In this document: positions 34,045 to 44,499 of the stretch, in pieces
Position numbering within the stretch: the stretch's first letter is position 1
How the letters are laid out: every line of letters starts with the position of its first letter
Source: Streptomyces roseofulvus
GTDB taxonomy: Bacteria; Actinomycetota; Actinomycetes; Streptomycetales; Streptomycetaceae
NCBI RefSeq assembly: GCF_039534915.1
Contig: NZ_BAAAWE010000001.1
Span: 4,154,001-4,218,000, forward strand
DNA: 64,000 bases
Reading direction: 5' to 3'
Made by a program: the position numbers and the translations under genes
Notes under the pieces: generated by a model
The model's database searches: none
Told to the model about the DNA's origin: nothing
Seen by the model: only the letters and a program-made list of their open reading frames with translations

Positions 34045-34736
34045 GCCCCCGCCTCCCGGCTCTCCTCCAGCAGCGCCGCCACCGTCTCCGCCGGGACCCG
34101 CAGCAGCTCGCGGGCCTGCTGTTCGGCCCCGTCGGGGTCGCCGGCCTCGATCGCGGCGACCAGCGCCTCGTGGACGTCGATGTCGACCGGCGGCATCGCG
34201 CGGTCGCCGAGCGCCTCGACCAGGACCTCGTGGACCTGCGCCGAGAAGAAGCGGTAGACCTCGATGAAGGCCGCGTTGTGGGTGGCGGCCACCACCGCGA
34301 GGTGGAAGGCGAGGTCCGCGTCGGCGTCCCGGTCGCCCTCCTCGCGCAGGGTGGTCAGGGCGGCGCGCAGCCGCAGCAGGTCGTGGGTGTCCCGCCGTTC
34401 CGCCGCGAGCCGGGCCGCCTCCGCCTCCAGGGCGGTCCGCAGTTCCAGGACGTCGCGCGCGCCCGCGTGCCGGACCCCGCGCAGGACGGCGGCCGGGTCG
34501 GCGGTGGAGCGGACGAAGGTGCCGTTGCCCTGCCGGGACTCCAGGAGCCCGGCGTGGACGAGGACCCGGATCGCCTCGCGGACGGTGTTGCGTCCGACGC
34601 CCAGCTGCTGGGCGAGCTCGTGCTCGGTCGGGATGCGGTCGCCGACGGCCCACTCGCCCTCGGCGAGCTGGGCCCGCAGCTGCTCCACCGCGGAGTCCAC
34701 CAGCGAGGTGCGCCCCGCCGCTCTCAGTGCCGCCAT
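34041..34736 (-). CDS. FadR-subfamily GntR regulator
   Basis: A 231-residue repressor with an N-terminal winged helix-turn-helix (about residues 20-75, DRIPTEHELAQQLGVGRNTVREAIRVL) and an all-helical FCD domain with the metal-binding His and Asp positions (DLAFHLAVVAATHN, HEALVAAIEAGD). The ATG at 34736 has GGAGGGA upstream and was preferred over an ATG at 34778. It is coupled to the MFS gene and divergent from lpd. Confidence 0.88.
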   Translation of the reverse strand: MAALRAAGRTSLVDSAVEQLRAQLAEGEWAVGDRIPTEHELAQQLGVGRNTVREAIRVLVHAGLLESRQGNGTFVRSTADPAAVLRGVRHAGARDVLELRTALEAEAARLAAERRDTHDLLRLRAALTTLREEGDRDADADLAFHLAVVAATHNAAFIEVYRFFSAQVHEVLVEALGDRAMPPVDIDVHEALVAAIEAGDPDGAEQQARELLRVPAETVAALLEESREAGA

Positions 34737-34892
34737 TCCGTCCCGTCCCTCCGTACCCGATTCGCCCGGTTGCCCAGTCATCCTACAAGTCATCCACAGA
34801 CGTGCTCACAGTCACCGAGGCGCCGCCCGGGGACCGGACTACTGTGGGCTCGTACGTGCACCGAACACCCTCATCACCCTCGGGAGTCAGTC

Positions 34893-36296
<1,404 letters not shown>

Positions 36297-36349
36297 GTCC
36301 CGTCCGGCCTCATAGGCCGCGCACGGCCCCAGGTGATAGGCACTGAGAA

Positions 36350-37024
36350 GTGCCGAGCGAAACCTTCCCGGGTGGCGAACCGTCCCGACCGATCAGGTCG
36401 TGGGTGCGTTCGTCACCCGGCACGCATCTCTGGCTCGCGGTCATCGCGGTCACCAGCCTCACCCTCGCGCTCTCCCCGGCGGGGCTGGACACGTACTTCC
36501 TCCACCGGAACAGCAGCAACCTCCACCAGCTCGCCCACCACCCGGTCCGCGCCCTGCTCGGCAGCGCGTTCTGGATCGAGGACCCGGCCGACCTGCTGCT
36601 GTACGCCGTGCTCTTCGAGGTACTCCACGCCCCCGTGGAGCGCTGGCTGGGCACCGCCAAGTGGCTGTTCACCGTCGCCACCGCGCACATCGCCGCGACC
36701 CTCGTCAGCCAGCAGGTCGTCCTCCTGGCGATCCGCGACCACGACGTGCCCCGCAGCATGGCGCACGTCGTCGACATCGGCGTCAGCTACGGCCTCGCCG
36801 CCTCCGCCGGAATCCTCACCTACCGGATCGCCCGGCGGTGGCGCCCGCTCTACCTCGCGGCGGCGGTGGCCTTCTTCCTCGTCCCGCTGCTCGCCGACCG
36901 CACGTACACCGACCTCGGGCACGCCCTCTCGCTGGCGATCGGCCTGGCCTGCTACCCGCTCACCCGCCGTCCGGCGGCGCACGAAAAACCGGTCGCACCC
37001 GAACAGGAGCCCGGCGCACACTAG
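36350..37024 (+). CDS. Rhomboid-like membrane protein
   Basis: A 224-residue membrane protein with six helices. It belongs to the actinobacterial rhomboid-like group: the fold is suggested by the helix pattern and the H-x-N-rich FLHRNSSNLHQLAHHPVRALLGSAFW segment, but the GxSG catalytic motif of true rhomboid proteases is not present. It is probably not a protease. GTG at 36350; a C/G-rich hairpin at 36305-36319 lies in front of it, after lpd. Confidence 0.75.
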   Translation: MPSETFPGGEPSRPIRSWVRSSPGTHLWLAVIAVTSLTLALSPAGLDTYFLHRNSSNLHQLAHHPVRALLGSAFWIEDPADLLLYAVLFEVLHAPVERWLGTAKWLFTVATAHIAATLVSQQVVLLAIRDHDVPRSMAHVVDIGVSYGLAASAGILTYRIARRWRPLYLAAAVAFFLVPLLADRTYTDLGHALSLAIGLACYPLTRRPAAHEKPVAPEQEPGAH

Positions 37025-37105
37025 TTGTGCGGGGGACACGGGGGATCCCCCGGTGGCGGCCGCTTCGAGCGCGCGGATCCCCGGATCCGCGCGGGCCGCG
37101 ACCGA

Positions 37106-37139
37106 CGAAGGCCCGCTCCCCTCGGGGAGCGGGCCTTCG
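37106..37139. terminator. Bidirectional terminator
   Basis: CGAAGGCCCGCTCCCC / GGGGAGCGGGCCTTCG form a 15-16-base stem around a TC-rich turn. It lies between the converging rhomboid-like and HAD genes. Confidence 0.85.
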
Positions 37140-37158
37140 CACGGAATCTCCGGACGGC

Positions 37159-37965
37159 TCAGGCCGCCAGCAGACGCTCCAGGACGAGCGCGATGCCGTC
37201 CTCCTCGTTGGAGGCCGTCACCTCGTCCGCCACCGCCCGCAGCTCCTCGTGCGCGTTCCCCATCGCGACCCCGTGCGCGGCCCAGCCGAACATCGGGATG
37301 TCGTTGGGCATGTCGCCGAAGGCGATGGTCTCCGCGGCCTTGACCCCGAGCCGGCGCGCCGCCAGCGAGAGGCCGGTCGCCTTGCTCAGCCCGAGCGGCA
37401 GGATCTCCACGATCCCGGGACCCGCCATGACCACGTCGACCAGACCGCCGACGCCGGCGCGGGCGACCGCGGTCAGCTCGTCGTCGGTCATCGCCGGGTG
37501 CTGGATGTAGAGCTTGGTGAGCGGCGCCGCCCACAGCTCGGCCGGGTCCTCGTACGGCACGTACGGCAGCGGACCCTCCTGCGCCCGGTAGCCGGGGCCC
37601 ATCAGGACCTCGCCCTCCAGGCCGTCCCGGCTGGCGGCCAGCGCCAGCGGGCCGACCTCCGCCTCGATCTTGGAGAGGGCGAGCCCGGCGAGCTGCCGGT
37701 CCAGCGTCAGAGAGGTCAGCAGCCGGTGCTCGCCGGCGTGGTAGACCTGCGCGCCCTGTCCGCACACCGCGATCCCCTGGTAGCCGAGGTCGTCGAGGAT
37801 GTGCCGGGTCCAGGGCACCGCCCGGCCGGTGACGACGATGTGCGCGGCGCCCGCCGCCGTGGCGGCGGCGAGGGCGTCCCGCGTACGGGCCGAGACGGAC
37901 TCGTCGGCCCGCAGCAGCGTGCCGTCGAGGTCCGTCGCGACCAGGCGGTAGGGGAAGGGGCTCAC
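37159..37965 (-). CDS. Cof-type HAD hydrolase (second copy)
   Basis: A 268-residue phosphatase with LVATDLDGTLL, IVVTGRA and GDMPNDIPMF motifs and a type IIB cap, paralogous to the gene at 21604-22518. The GTG at 37965 overlaps the serS stop (GTGA), so it is co-translated with seryl-tRNA synthetase. Substrate unknown. Confidence 0.88.
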   Translation of the reverse strand: MSPFPYRLVATDLDGTLLRADESVSARTRDALAAATAAGAAHIVVTGRAVPWTRHILDDLGYQGIAVCGQGAQVYHAGEHRLLTSLTLDRQLAGLALSKIEAEVGPLALAASRDGLEGEVLMGPGYRAQEGPLPYVPYEDPAELWAAPLTKLYIQHPAMTDDELTAVARAGVGGLVDVVMAGPGIVEILPLGLSKATGLSLAARRLGVKAAETIAFGDMPNDIPMFGWAAHGVAMGNAHEELRAVADEVTASNEEDGIALVLERLLAA

Positions 37966-39251
37966 TTGGCGATCGGCTCCAGGACCTCGCGCCCGCCCAG
38001 GTACGGCCGGAGGACCTCCGGGACGCGCACCGAACCGTCGGCGAGCTGGTGGTTCTCCAGGATGGCGACGATGGTCCGCGGAACGGCGCACAGCGTGCCG
38101 TTCAGCGTGGCGAGCGGCTGGACGGTCTTCTTGCCGCCCTGCTCCTCGCGCATGCGGACGGAGAGGCGGCGGGCCTGGAAGCCGTCGCAGTTGGAGGCCG
38201 AGGTCAGCTCGCGGTACTTGCCCTGGGTGGGGATCCACGCCTCGCAGTCGAACTTGCGGGAGGCCGAGGCGCCGAGGTCACCGGTGGCGACGTCGATCAC
38301 CTGGAAGGGCAGCTCCAGGGAGGTGAGCCACTGCTTCTCCCACTCCAGGAGCCGCTTGTGCTCGTTCTCCGCGTCCTCGGGCGCGACGTACGAGAACATC
38401 TCGACCTTGTCGAACTGGTGGACGCGGAAGATCCCGCGGGTGTCCTTGCCGTACGTGCCGGCCTCGCGGCGGAAGCAGGGCGAGAAGCCCGCGTACCGCA
38501 GCGGCAGCTTGTCGGCGTCGATGATCTCGTCCATGTGGTACGCGGCGAGCGGGACCTCGGAGGTGCCGACCAGGTAGTAGTCGTCCTTCTCCAGGTGGTA
38601 CACGTTCTCCGCGGCCTGGCCGAGGAAGCCGGTGCCCTCCATGGCGCGCGGGCGGACCAGCGCGGGGGTGAGCATCGGGATGAAGCCGGCCTCGGTGGCC
38701 TGCGCGATGGCCGCGTTGACCAGGGCGAGCTCCAGGAGGGCGCCGACGCCGGTCAGGTAGTAGAAGCGCGACCCGGAGACCTTGGCGCCCCGCTCGACAT
38801 CGATGGCGCCGAGCGCCTCGCCGAGCTCCAGGTGGTCCTTGGGCTCGAAGCCCTCGGCCGCGAAGTCGCGGATGGTGCCGTGCGTCTCCAGGACGACGAA
38901 GTCCTCCTCGCCGCCGACCGGCACGTCCTGGTGGACGATGTTGCCGAGCTGGAGGAGGAGCGTACGGGCCGTCTCGTCGGCCTCGTTCTGCTCGGCCTCG
39001 GCGGCCTTGACGTCGGTCTTGAGCTGCTCGGCGCGCTGGAGGAGCTCGGCGCGCTCCTCCGGGGTGGCCCTGGGGATCAGCTTGCCGAGCGCCTTCTGCT
39101 CGGAACGGAGCTCGTCGAAGCGGACGCCGGACGACCTGCGCCGCTCATCGGCGGAGAGCAGGGCGTCGACGAGGCCGACGTCCTCTCCACGGGCGCGCTG
39201 GGAGGCGCGAACACGGTCGGGGTCCTCACGGAGCAGGCGAAGGTCAATCAC
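37962..39251 (-). CDS. serS: Seryl-tRNA synthetase
   Basis: A 429-residue class II synthetase. An N-terminal coiled-coil tRNA-binding arm (about residues 30-100) precedes the catalytic domain with motif 2 FSPCFRREAGTYGKDTRGIFRVHQF and motif 3 ending LNGTLCAVPRTIVAILENHQ. GTG start at 39251. It heads a two-gene operon with the HAD phosphatase. Confidence 0.97.
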   Translation of the reverse strand: MIDLRLLREDPDRVRASQRARGEDVGLVDALLSADERRRSSGVRFDELRSEQKALGKLIPRATPEERAELLQRAEQLKTDVKAAEAEQNEADETARTLLLQLGNIVHQDVPVGGEEDFVVLETHGTIRDFAAEGFEPKDHLELGEALGAIDVERGAKVSGSRFYYLTGVGALLELALVNAAIAQATEAGFIPMLTPALVRPRAMEGTGFLGQAAENVYHLEKDDYYLVGTSEVPLAAYHMDEIIDADKLPLRYAGFSPCFRREAGTYGKDTRGIFRVHQFDKVEMFSYVAPEDAENEHKRLLEWEKQWLTSLELPFQVIDVATGDLGASASRKFDCEAWIPTQGKYRELTSASNCDGFQARRLSVRMREEQGGKKTVQPLATLNGTLCAVPRTIVAILENHQLADGSVRVPEVLRPYLGGREVLEPIAK

Positions 39252-39351
39252 CCCACCAGGCTACCGGTGCGCGCTCGCGCGACCCCACCGGATATGCGGG
39301 CGCGTGTTGGTATGCCCGAATTGACGGTCTTTGGAATTCCATCGAATCGAG

Positions 39352-39668
39352 TTATCCACAGGGTGTGTGGAAGTTCTGTGGATTCCCGGCCCGCGACCTC
39401 TGAATTGCGTGATCAAACACGATTCCCGCACTCATTTCGAGGGGAATCGCTCGCTCCGGAGGGTGAGGGTCGAGGGGCCGCTCTGACGTGGGGCGCTGTG
39501 GGTTCTGTGGACGGAGGGCATCCGCGCGAGGGGTGATGAGGGCGATTTGTCGACCTTGTCGAGGGCGGGTGTCGACTTGTCCCCAGCCTGCGGGCCAAGC
39601 CTGTGGATAACCGTGGGGAGAAACCTAAAAGTATGCAGGTAGGACTAATGAACCCTGCCTGTGGACGA
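39352..39668. promoter_or_regulatory. Cluster of DnaA boxes between pheA and serS
   Basis: The 455-base spacer holds perfect boxes TTATCCACA (39352-39360) and TGTGGATAA (39602-39610) plus weaker boxes TGTGGAAGT (39366), TGTGGATTC (39377), TGTGGACGG (39506), TTGTCCCCA (39577) and TGTGGACGA (39660). No gene is visible here. The number and spacing fit a DnaA-binding cluster. Confidence 0.8.
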
Positions 39669-39706
39669 ACGGACGCACGAGCTGCGCCGCTCGGTCAGTA
39701 TCGCGG

Positions 39707-40642
39707 TCAGGCCCTGCCGTCCTGGGCCCTCGCCAGCCAGTCGGAGGCAGCCGTGAACTCCTCGTCCGAAGTCCCCCGCCGCAGCGGCCTGACGTCCGCG
39801 CGGGACGCACCGGCCCGCGGATACGAGCCGAGGAAGCGCACCTGCGGACAGATCCGCTTCAGACCCATCAGCGCCTCGCCGACCCGCCGGTCCGACACAT
39901 GGCCCTCGGCGTCCACGGCGAAGCAGTAGTTCCCGATCCCCGCCCCCGTCGGCCGGGACTGGATCAGCATCAGGTTCACCCCACGCACCGCGAACTCCTG
40001 GAGGAGTTCCAGAAGGGCACCCGGATGATCGTCACCCAGCCACAGCACCACCGAGGTCTTGTCCGCGCCGGTCGGCGCCGCCGGCCGGGCCGGCCGGCCC
40101 ACGAGCACGAACCGCGTCTCCGCGTTCTCCGCGTCGTGGATCTCCTTGACCAGTGCCTTCAGGCCGTACGTCGCCGCCGCGAACTCGCCCGCGAAGGCCG
40201 CGTCGAACCGCCCCTCCTGCACCAGCCGGGCCCCGTCCGCGTTCGACGCGGCCGACTCCCACACCGCCTCAGGCAGGTTCTTGCGCAGCCAGTTGCGCAC
40301 CTGCGGCTGGGCCACCGGGTGGCCCGTCACCGTCTTGATGTCCGACAGCGCGGTCCCGGGGCGCACCAGCAGCGCGAAGGCGATCGGCAGCAGCACCTCG
40401 CGGTAGATCATCAGCGGCTCGCCGGAGGCCAGCTCGTCGAGGGTCGCGGTCACCCCGCCCTCGACCGAGTTCTCGATCGGCACGAGCGCGGCGGCCGCCT
40501 CCCCGTTCCGCACGGCGTCGAGCGCGGCCGGGACGGAGACCATGGGGACGAGCTCCCGCGTGGCCGCCTCGGGCAGGCTCCGCAGCGCGGCCTCCGTGAA
40601 CGTGCCTTCGGGGCCGAGGTAGGTGTACCGGGTGGCGGACAT
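39707..40642 (-). CDS. pheA: Prephenate dehydratase
   Basis: A 311-residue enzyme that converts prephenate to phenylpyruvate in phenylalanine synthesis. The catalytic TRF motif is in AETRFVLVGR (about residue 177), and a C-terminal ACT domain carries GALLELLQEFAVRGVNLMLIQSRPT, the phenylalanine-binding segment. It is a monofunctional PheA without chorismate mutase. ATG at 40642. Confidence 0.95.
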   Translation of the reverse strand: MSATRYTYLGPEGTFTEAALRSLPEAATRELVPMVSVPAALDAVRNGEAAAALVPIENSVEGGVTATLDELASGEPLMIYREVLLPIAFALLVRPGTALSDIKTVTGHPVAQPQVRNWLRKNLPEAVWESAASNADGARLVQEGRFDAAFAGEFAAATYGLKALVKEIHDAENAETRFVLVGRPARPAAPTGADKTSVVLWLGDDHPGALLELLQEFAVRGVNLMLIQSRPTGAGIGNYCFAVDAEGHVSDRRVGEALMGLKRICPQVRFLGSYPRAGASRADVRPLRRGTSDEEFTAASDWLARAQDGRA

Positions 40643-40732
40643 ACCGTCACCCTAATGCGCCCCGGCGCCCGCGCCCGTCTCGTCTCAGCCCTCAAACAGG
40701 CGTCGGCCCGGCACCCCGGCCGGCCCCGGGGC

Positions 40733-42052
40733 TCAGCCCTCCAGCAGCCGCTGGCCGACGTACTCGCCCTCGGCGGCCCCGCCCGGCGCGGCGAAGAGCC
40801 CGCTCGACTCGTGCCGGATGAACGCGGAGAGCGCGTCGCCCCGGTCGAGCTTGCGCTGCACCGGCACGAAGCCGCGCAGCGGATCGGCCTGCCAGCAGAC
40901 GAAGAGGAGCCCGGCGTCCGGGGTGCCGTCCGCGCCGATGCCGTCGTGGAAGGAGAAGGGCCGGCGCAGCATCGCCGCCCCGCCGTTCTGTTCGGGGGCG
41001 GAGATCCGGGCGTGGGCGTTGTCGGGGATGGCGAGCTTTCCGTCCGGGCCCCGCTTGTCCAGGTCGAGCGGGGTCGTCTCGGAACCGCCGGACAGCGGCG
41101 CCCCGTCCGCCTTGCGGCGGCCGATGACCCGCTCCTGCTTCTCCGGGGACAGCCCCTCCCAGTCGTCCAGGAGCATCCGGATCCGCCGCACGACCGCGTA
41201 CGAGCCGCCGGCCATCCAGTCCTGGGCGCCGGTCGCGTCGGCCGGGACGAAGATCCGCCGGTCGAAGTCGGGGTCGGTGGTCTTCGGGTTGTTGGTGCCG
41301 TCGACCTGGCCCATCAGGTTCCGGGCGGTCATCGGGCGGGCGGTCGCCCCGGCGGAGCGGTTGAAGCCGTTCATCTCCCAGCGCACCCGGGCCGCGTCCC
41401 CGGCGTCCTTCTGGAGCGCGCGCAGCGCGTGGAAGGCGACCAGGGCGTCGTCCGCCCCGATCTGCACCCACAGATCGCCCTCCGAGCGCTTGGGGTCGAC
41501 CGCGTCGGAGGAGAAGGCGGGCAGCGGGTCGAGCTGCGTCGGGCGGCGGGCGGTCAGCCCCGTCCGGTCGAAGAAGGTGCGGCCGAAGCCGAAGGTGACG
41601 GTGAGGGAGGACGGGCCGGCGTCCCGCGCGATCCCGGTGTCCCCGGACGGCGCCTCGCCCGCCATCAGGGTCCGCGCCGTCGCCGACCAGCGGCGGAGCA
41701 GCGCGGCGGCCTCCTTGCGCCCGGCGCCCGGTGCGAGGTCGAAGGCGACCAGATGGCCGCGCGACTGGAGCGGGGTGGTGATGCCGGGCTGGTGGCGCCC
41801 GTGGAAGGCCACCTCGGTGGCCCCCACCGAGGTGAGCGCCGGGGAGCCGCCGGCGCCGGGCGCGCTGTCGTCCCCGGAGACGGCCGACGCGATGCCGGCA
41901 CCGCCGGCGGCGCCGATGACGAGGCCGGCGGCGCCCGCCGCGCCGACGGTGCCGAGCAGCCGGCGCCGGGAGATGTCGAGGTGGCCGTCGTCGGACGCGG
42001 GGGCGGAGGCGTTGCCGGACGCGGGGCCGGTCACGGGGTTGTTCACGGGCAT
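40733..42052 (-). CDS. dtpA: Tat-exported dye-decolorising haem peroxidase DtpA
   Basis: A 439-residue DyP peroxidase of the EfeB type. The twin-arginine signal is SRRRLLG (residues 28-34). Haem-pocket motifs are GQVDGTNNP (distal Asp), GGSYAVVRRIRM and NAHARISAP with the proximal His. The place next to CopCD, ECuC and Sco identifies it with S. lividans DtpA, which helps hand copper to the radical-copper oxidase GlxA. The ATG abuts the CopCD stop directly. It is the last gene of the copper operon. Confidence 0.93.
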   Translation of the reverse strand: MPVNNPVTGPASGNASAPASDDGHLDISRRRLLGTVGAAGAAGLVIGAAGGAGIASAVSGDDSAPGAGGSPALTSVGATEVAFHGRHQPGITTPLQSRGHLVAFDLAPGAGRKEAAALLRRWSATARTLMAGEAPSGDTGIARDAGPSSLTVTFGFGRTFFDRTGLTARRPTQLDPLPAFSSDAVDPKRSEGDLWVQIGADDALVAFHALRALQKDAGDAARVRWEMNGFNRSAGATARPMTARNLMGQVDGTNNPKTTDPDFDRRIFVPADATGAQDWMAGGSYAVVRRIRMLLDDWEGLSPEKQERVIGRRKADGAPLSGGSETTPLDLDKRGPDGKLAIPDNAHARISAPEQNGGAAMLRRPFSFHDGIGADGTPDAGLLFVCWQADPLRGFVPVQRKLDRGDALSAFIRHESSGLFAAPGGAAEGEYVGQRLLEG

Positions 42053-44026
42053 TCAGCCGATCTTGATGTTCTTCTCGATGGTGGTCTGGTCGATCTCGGA
42101 GGTGCGGACCGTCACCTGGACGCGCCAGTCGCCGGGCAGCGGGAGCTGCACGCCGCTCGCGCTCCAGTGGCCGGCCTGGATCCGGTCCGGGGCGACGGGC
42201 AGCGGGCCGACGCCCTTCTCCTCCAGGGTCAGGTTCACCTTGATCTCGGGGACGTCCAGCGGCTTGCCGTCGGGGCGCTCCACGAAGAGGTGCAGGGCGT
42301 TGGCGCCGGTGCGGCCCGGGTCGAGGCTGAGCCGGACGACGCCCTGGCCGTCCGCGCCACCGGTGTCGAAGGGCAGCCGGATGTCCACCGGGCGGTCCGG
42401 GACCGCGGCGGAGCCGGCGGTCGTGCCGCCGGCGCGGGCGGCCTCCTCCTCGGTGCGGCCGGGTTCGGTGGAGGTGAGGACGGTGGTCACGGCGAGCAGG
42501 ACGACAGCCACGGCGGCCTCGGTCAGCACCGAGCGGCGCAGTCCGGTCCGCTCGGGGTCGGCGTCCCGGGCCTTCTTCCGCCGGGCGGTGGCCATGGCGG
42601 CCCGCTGCCGCGCGAGCTGGGCGGCCCGTTCGGCGTCCGGCGCCTCCTGCGGGCCCTGCTCCTCAGGCTCCTCTTCGCCGGGGTCCGGATCCGTCTCGGC
42701 GTCCGCGGCGGCGGCCGCGCCCACCTCGGCCTCCGTCCCCGCGGCCGTCTCCGTCCCGGGGGCCGTCTCGGTCCCGGCGGGCCGTTCCGCCAGCCGCCGG
42801 GTCCAGCGGCGGGAGATCCAGGCGATGCCGACGAGCACGCCCATCAGGCCGATCTTGACCAGCAGCAGCTGCCCGTACCGGGTGCCGGTGAGGGCGGACC
42901 AGGAGCCGACCTGGCGCCACGACTGGTAGAGGCCGGTGGCCACCAGGACGGCGACCGAGGCGAAGGCGACGCGGGAGAAGCGCTCGACCGCCGCGCGTTC
43001 CACCGAGGGTGCCCGGTAGAGGGCGACCAGCAGGGTGGTGAGCCCGCCGAGCCAGGCGGCGACGGCGAGCAGGTGCAGGATGTCGACGGGCATGGCGATG
43101 CCCGGCTGGATGCCGGTGGAGGCGTGCTCGGCCAGCGCCCAGGTGCCGGCGACGCCCGCGGCGACCACGGTGCCGCCGAGGCCCAGGCCGAAGGCGAGGT
43201 CCTTGCGCTCCTTCGGGTCGGTGCGCCGGGCGTACGCGCCGAAGAGGACGGCGACGAACAGCGCGGCCGCCCCCAGCAGGAGCAGCCGGGAGGTGAGCGC
43301 CGCCCCGGTCTTGGTCTGGAGCACGGCCTGGAGGCCGGCCAGGTCGAAGACGTCGGCGAGCCTGCCGGATCCGGTGTACGGGCCGCGCAGCAGCAGCATC
43401 ACCAGCGTGGCGCCGGTGAGCGCGAGCCAGCCCCGGACGACGGTCTGCTGCACGGGCCGCACGCCCGCCCCGCGCGGCCAGCACAGCAGCACGAAGGCGC
43501 CGCCGCCGACGAGGACGGCGAAGCCCGCGTACGACAGATAGCGCGCGATCCCGTAGAGGGCGCCGACGACGCCTCCGCCGGGCGTCTGCTCGGGCAGGGC
43601 GACCGAGGTGGCGGAGGGCGCGCCGATGGAGAAGGTGAAGGCCCCGGCGATGGGGTGGCTGTCGGCGGAGACGGTCTGCCAGGCGACGGTGTAGGTGCCG
43701 TCCGGCAGACCGGCCCGCAGGGCCACGCCGTACTTGACGACGGCGCCGCTGCACAGGTCGATGATCTCGCCGGTGTCGGCGCGCCGGCCCGAGGGGTCGA
43801 GGACCCGGATCGAGTCGGCGCTCATGGCGACCTGCTCCGAGAAGGTGAGGCCGACCTCCTCGGGGGCGGTGGCGACCACCGCCCCGTCCTTCGGGTCGCT
43901 CCCGGTCAGCGCCGCGTGCGCGGAGGCGGGGGCGGCGCCGGCGAGGAGCACGCCCAGGAGCGCGGCCGCGAGGACCAGCATCCGGGTCAGGGCGGTGCCG
44001 AGGCGCGGGGCGGTGGGTGTCGTCAC
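42053..44026 (-). CDS. CopC-CopD fusion copper transport protein
   Basis: A 657-residue protein: signal peptide ending in ASA, a CopC domain whose mature N-terminus would be His (HAALTGSDPKDGA) and which has SADSHPIAGAFTF, then a CopD membrane domain of eight or nine helices with HLLAVAAWLGGL, a long acidic/Glu-Pro-rich cytoplasmic stretch near residues 430-490, one more helix and a C-terminal beta-rich FixH/YtkA-like domain. It probably imports or distributes Cu(II). GTG at 44026. It sits between ecuC and dtpA. Confidence 0.9.
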   Translation of the reverse strand: MTTPTAPRLGTALTRMLVLAAALLGVLLAGAAPASAHAALTGSDPKDGAVVATAPEEVGLTFSEQVAMSADSIRVLDPSGRRADTGEIIDLCSGAVVKYGVALRAGLPDGTYTVAWQTVSADSHPIAGAFTFSIGAPSATSVALPEQTPGGGVVGALYGIARYLSYAGFAVLVGGGAFVLLCWPRGAGVRPVQQTVVRGWLALTGATLVMLLLRGPYTGSGRLADVFDLAGLQAVLQTKTGAALTSRLLLLGAAALFVAVLFGAYARRTDPKERKDLAFGLGLGGTVVAAGVAGTWALAEHASTGIQPGIAMPVDILHLLAVAAWLGGLTTLLVALYRAPSVERAAVERFSRVAFASVAVLVATGLYQSWRQVGSWSALTGTRYGQLLLVKIGLMGVLVGIAWISRRWTRRLAERPAGTETAPGTETAAGTEAEVGAAAAADAETDPDPGEEEPEEQGPQEAPDAERAAQLARQRAAMATARRKKARDADPERTGLRRSVLTEAAVAVVLLAVTTVLTSTEPGRTEEEAARAGGTTAGSAAVPDRPVDIRLPFDTGGADGQGVVRLSLDPGRTGANALHLFVERPDGKPLDVPEIKVNLTLEEKGVGPLPVAPDRIQAGHWSASGVQLPLPGDWRVQVTVRTSEIDQTTIEKNIKIG

Positions 44027-44046
44027 TGTGTCACTCCGTCAACGGC

Positions 44047-44499
44047 TCAGTGCTGCTGCGGGTTGTGGGTGGCGGCTTCGACGGGCAGGTCGACCGTGAT
44101 CGGGTCGGCCTTCTCGAAGTGCAGCTCGACGCTGACCTTCTCGCCCTGCTTCGGCTTCGACTTCAGCTCCATGAACATGAGGTGGTTGCCGCCCCGGGCC
44201 AGCTTCAGCTCGCCGTTGGCGGGGATGTCGAAGGACGTCACCGCCCGCATCTTCTGGTCCTTCGTCTCGTGCATGGTGACGTCGTCGGAGAGCGGGCTGG
44301 TGACCGAGGTCAGCTTGTCGGCGGTGTCACCGGTGTTCTCGATGGTGAGGAAGCCGCCGGCCATGTCCATCACGGGCTGGGGCATGTACGCGCCGCTGAC
44401 CTTCAGCCGGGGCCCGCCGTCGTCGGACGAGCACCCGGTGAGCGCGAGTGCGGCGGCGAGGGCCACGGCGGCGGACAGGGCGGTGGTGCGGCGGGTCAC
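44047..44499 (-). CDS. ecuC: ECuC / PCu(A)C periplasmic-type copper chaperone lipoprotein
   Basis: A 150-residue lipoprotein (lipobox ending TGCSS, Cys23) with the Cu(I) motif H-M-H-M: His77 and Met84 in MHETKDQKM, and His106 and Met108 in NHLMFM. It takes part in copper delivery to cytochrome oxidase and GlxA together with Sco in Streptomyces. The GTG at 44499 overlaps the Sco stop (GTGA). Confidence 0.92.
   Translation of the reverse strand: MTRRTTALSAAVALAAALALTGCSSDDGGPRLKVSGAYMPQPVMDMAGGFLTIENTGDTADKLTSVTSPLSDDVTMHETKDQKMRAVTSFDIPANGELKLARGGNHLMFMELKSKPKQGEKVSVELHFEKADPITVDLPVEAATHNPQQH

Noticed and set aside
34790..34798. Single box TCATCCACA upstream of lpd
   Set aside because: Alone and imperfect, so no basis for a DnaA site.
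36305..36319. Hairpin CGGCCT-CAT-AGGCCG after lpd as a terminator
   Set aside because: Only a 6-base stem; listed in the rhomboid-like entry but not called as a feature.
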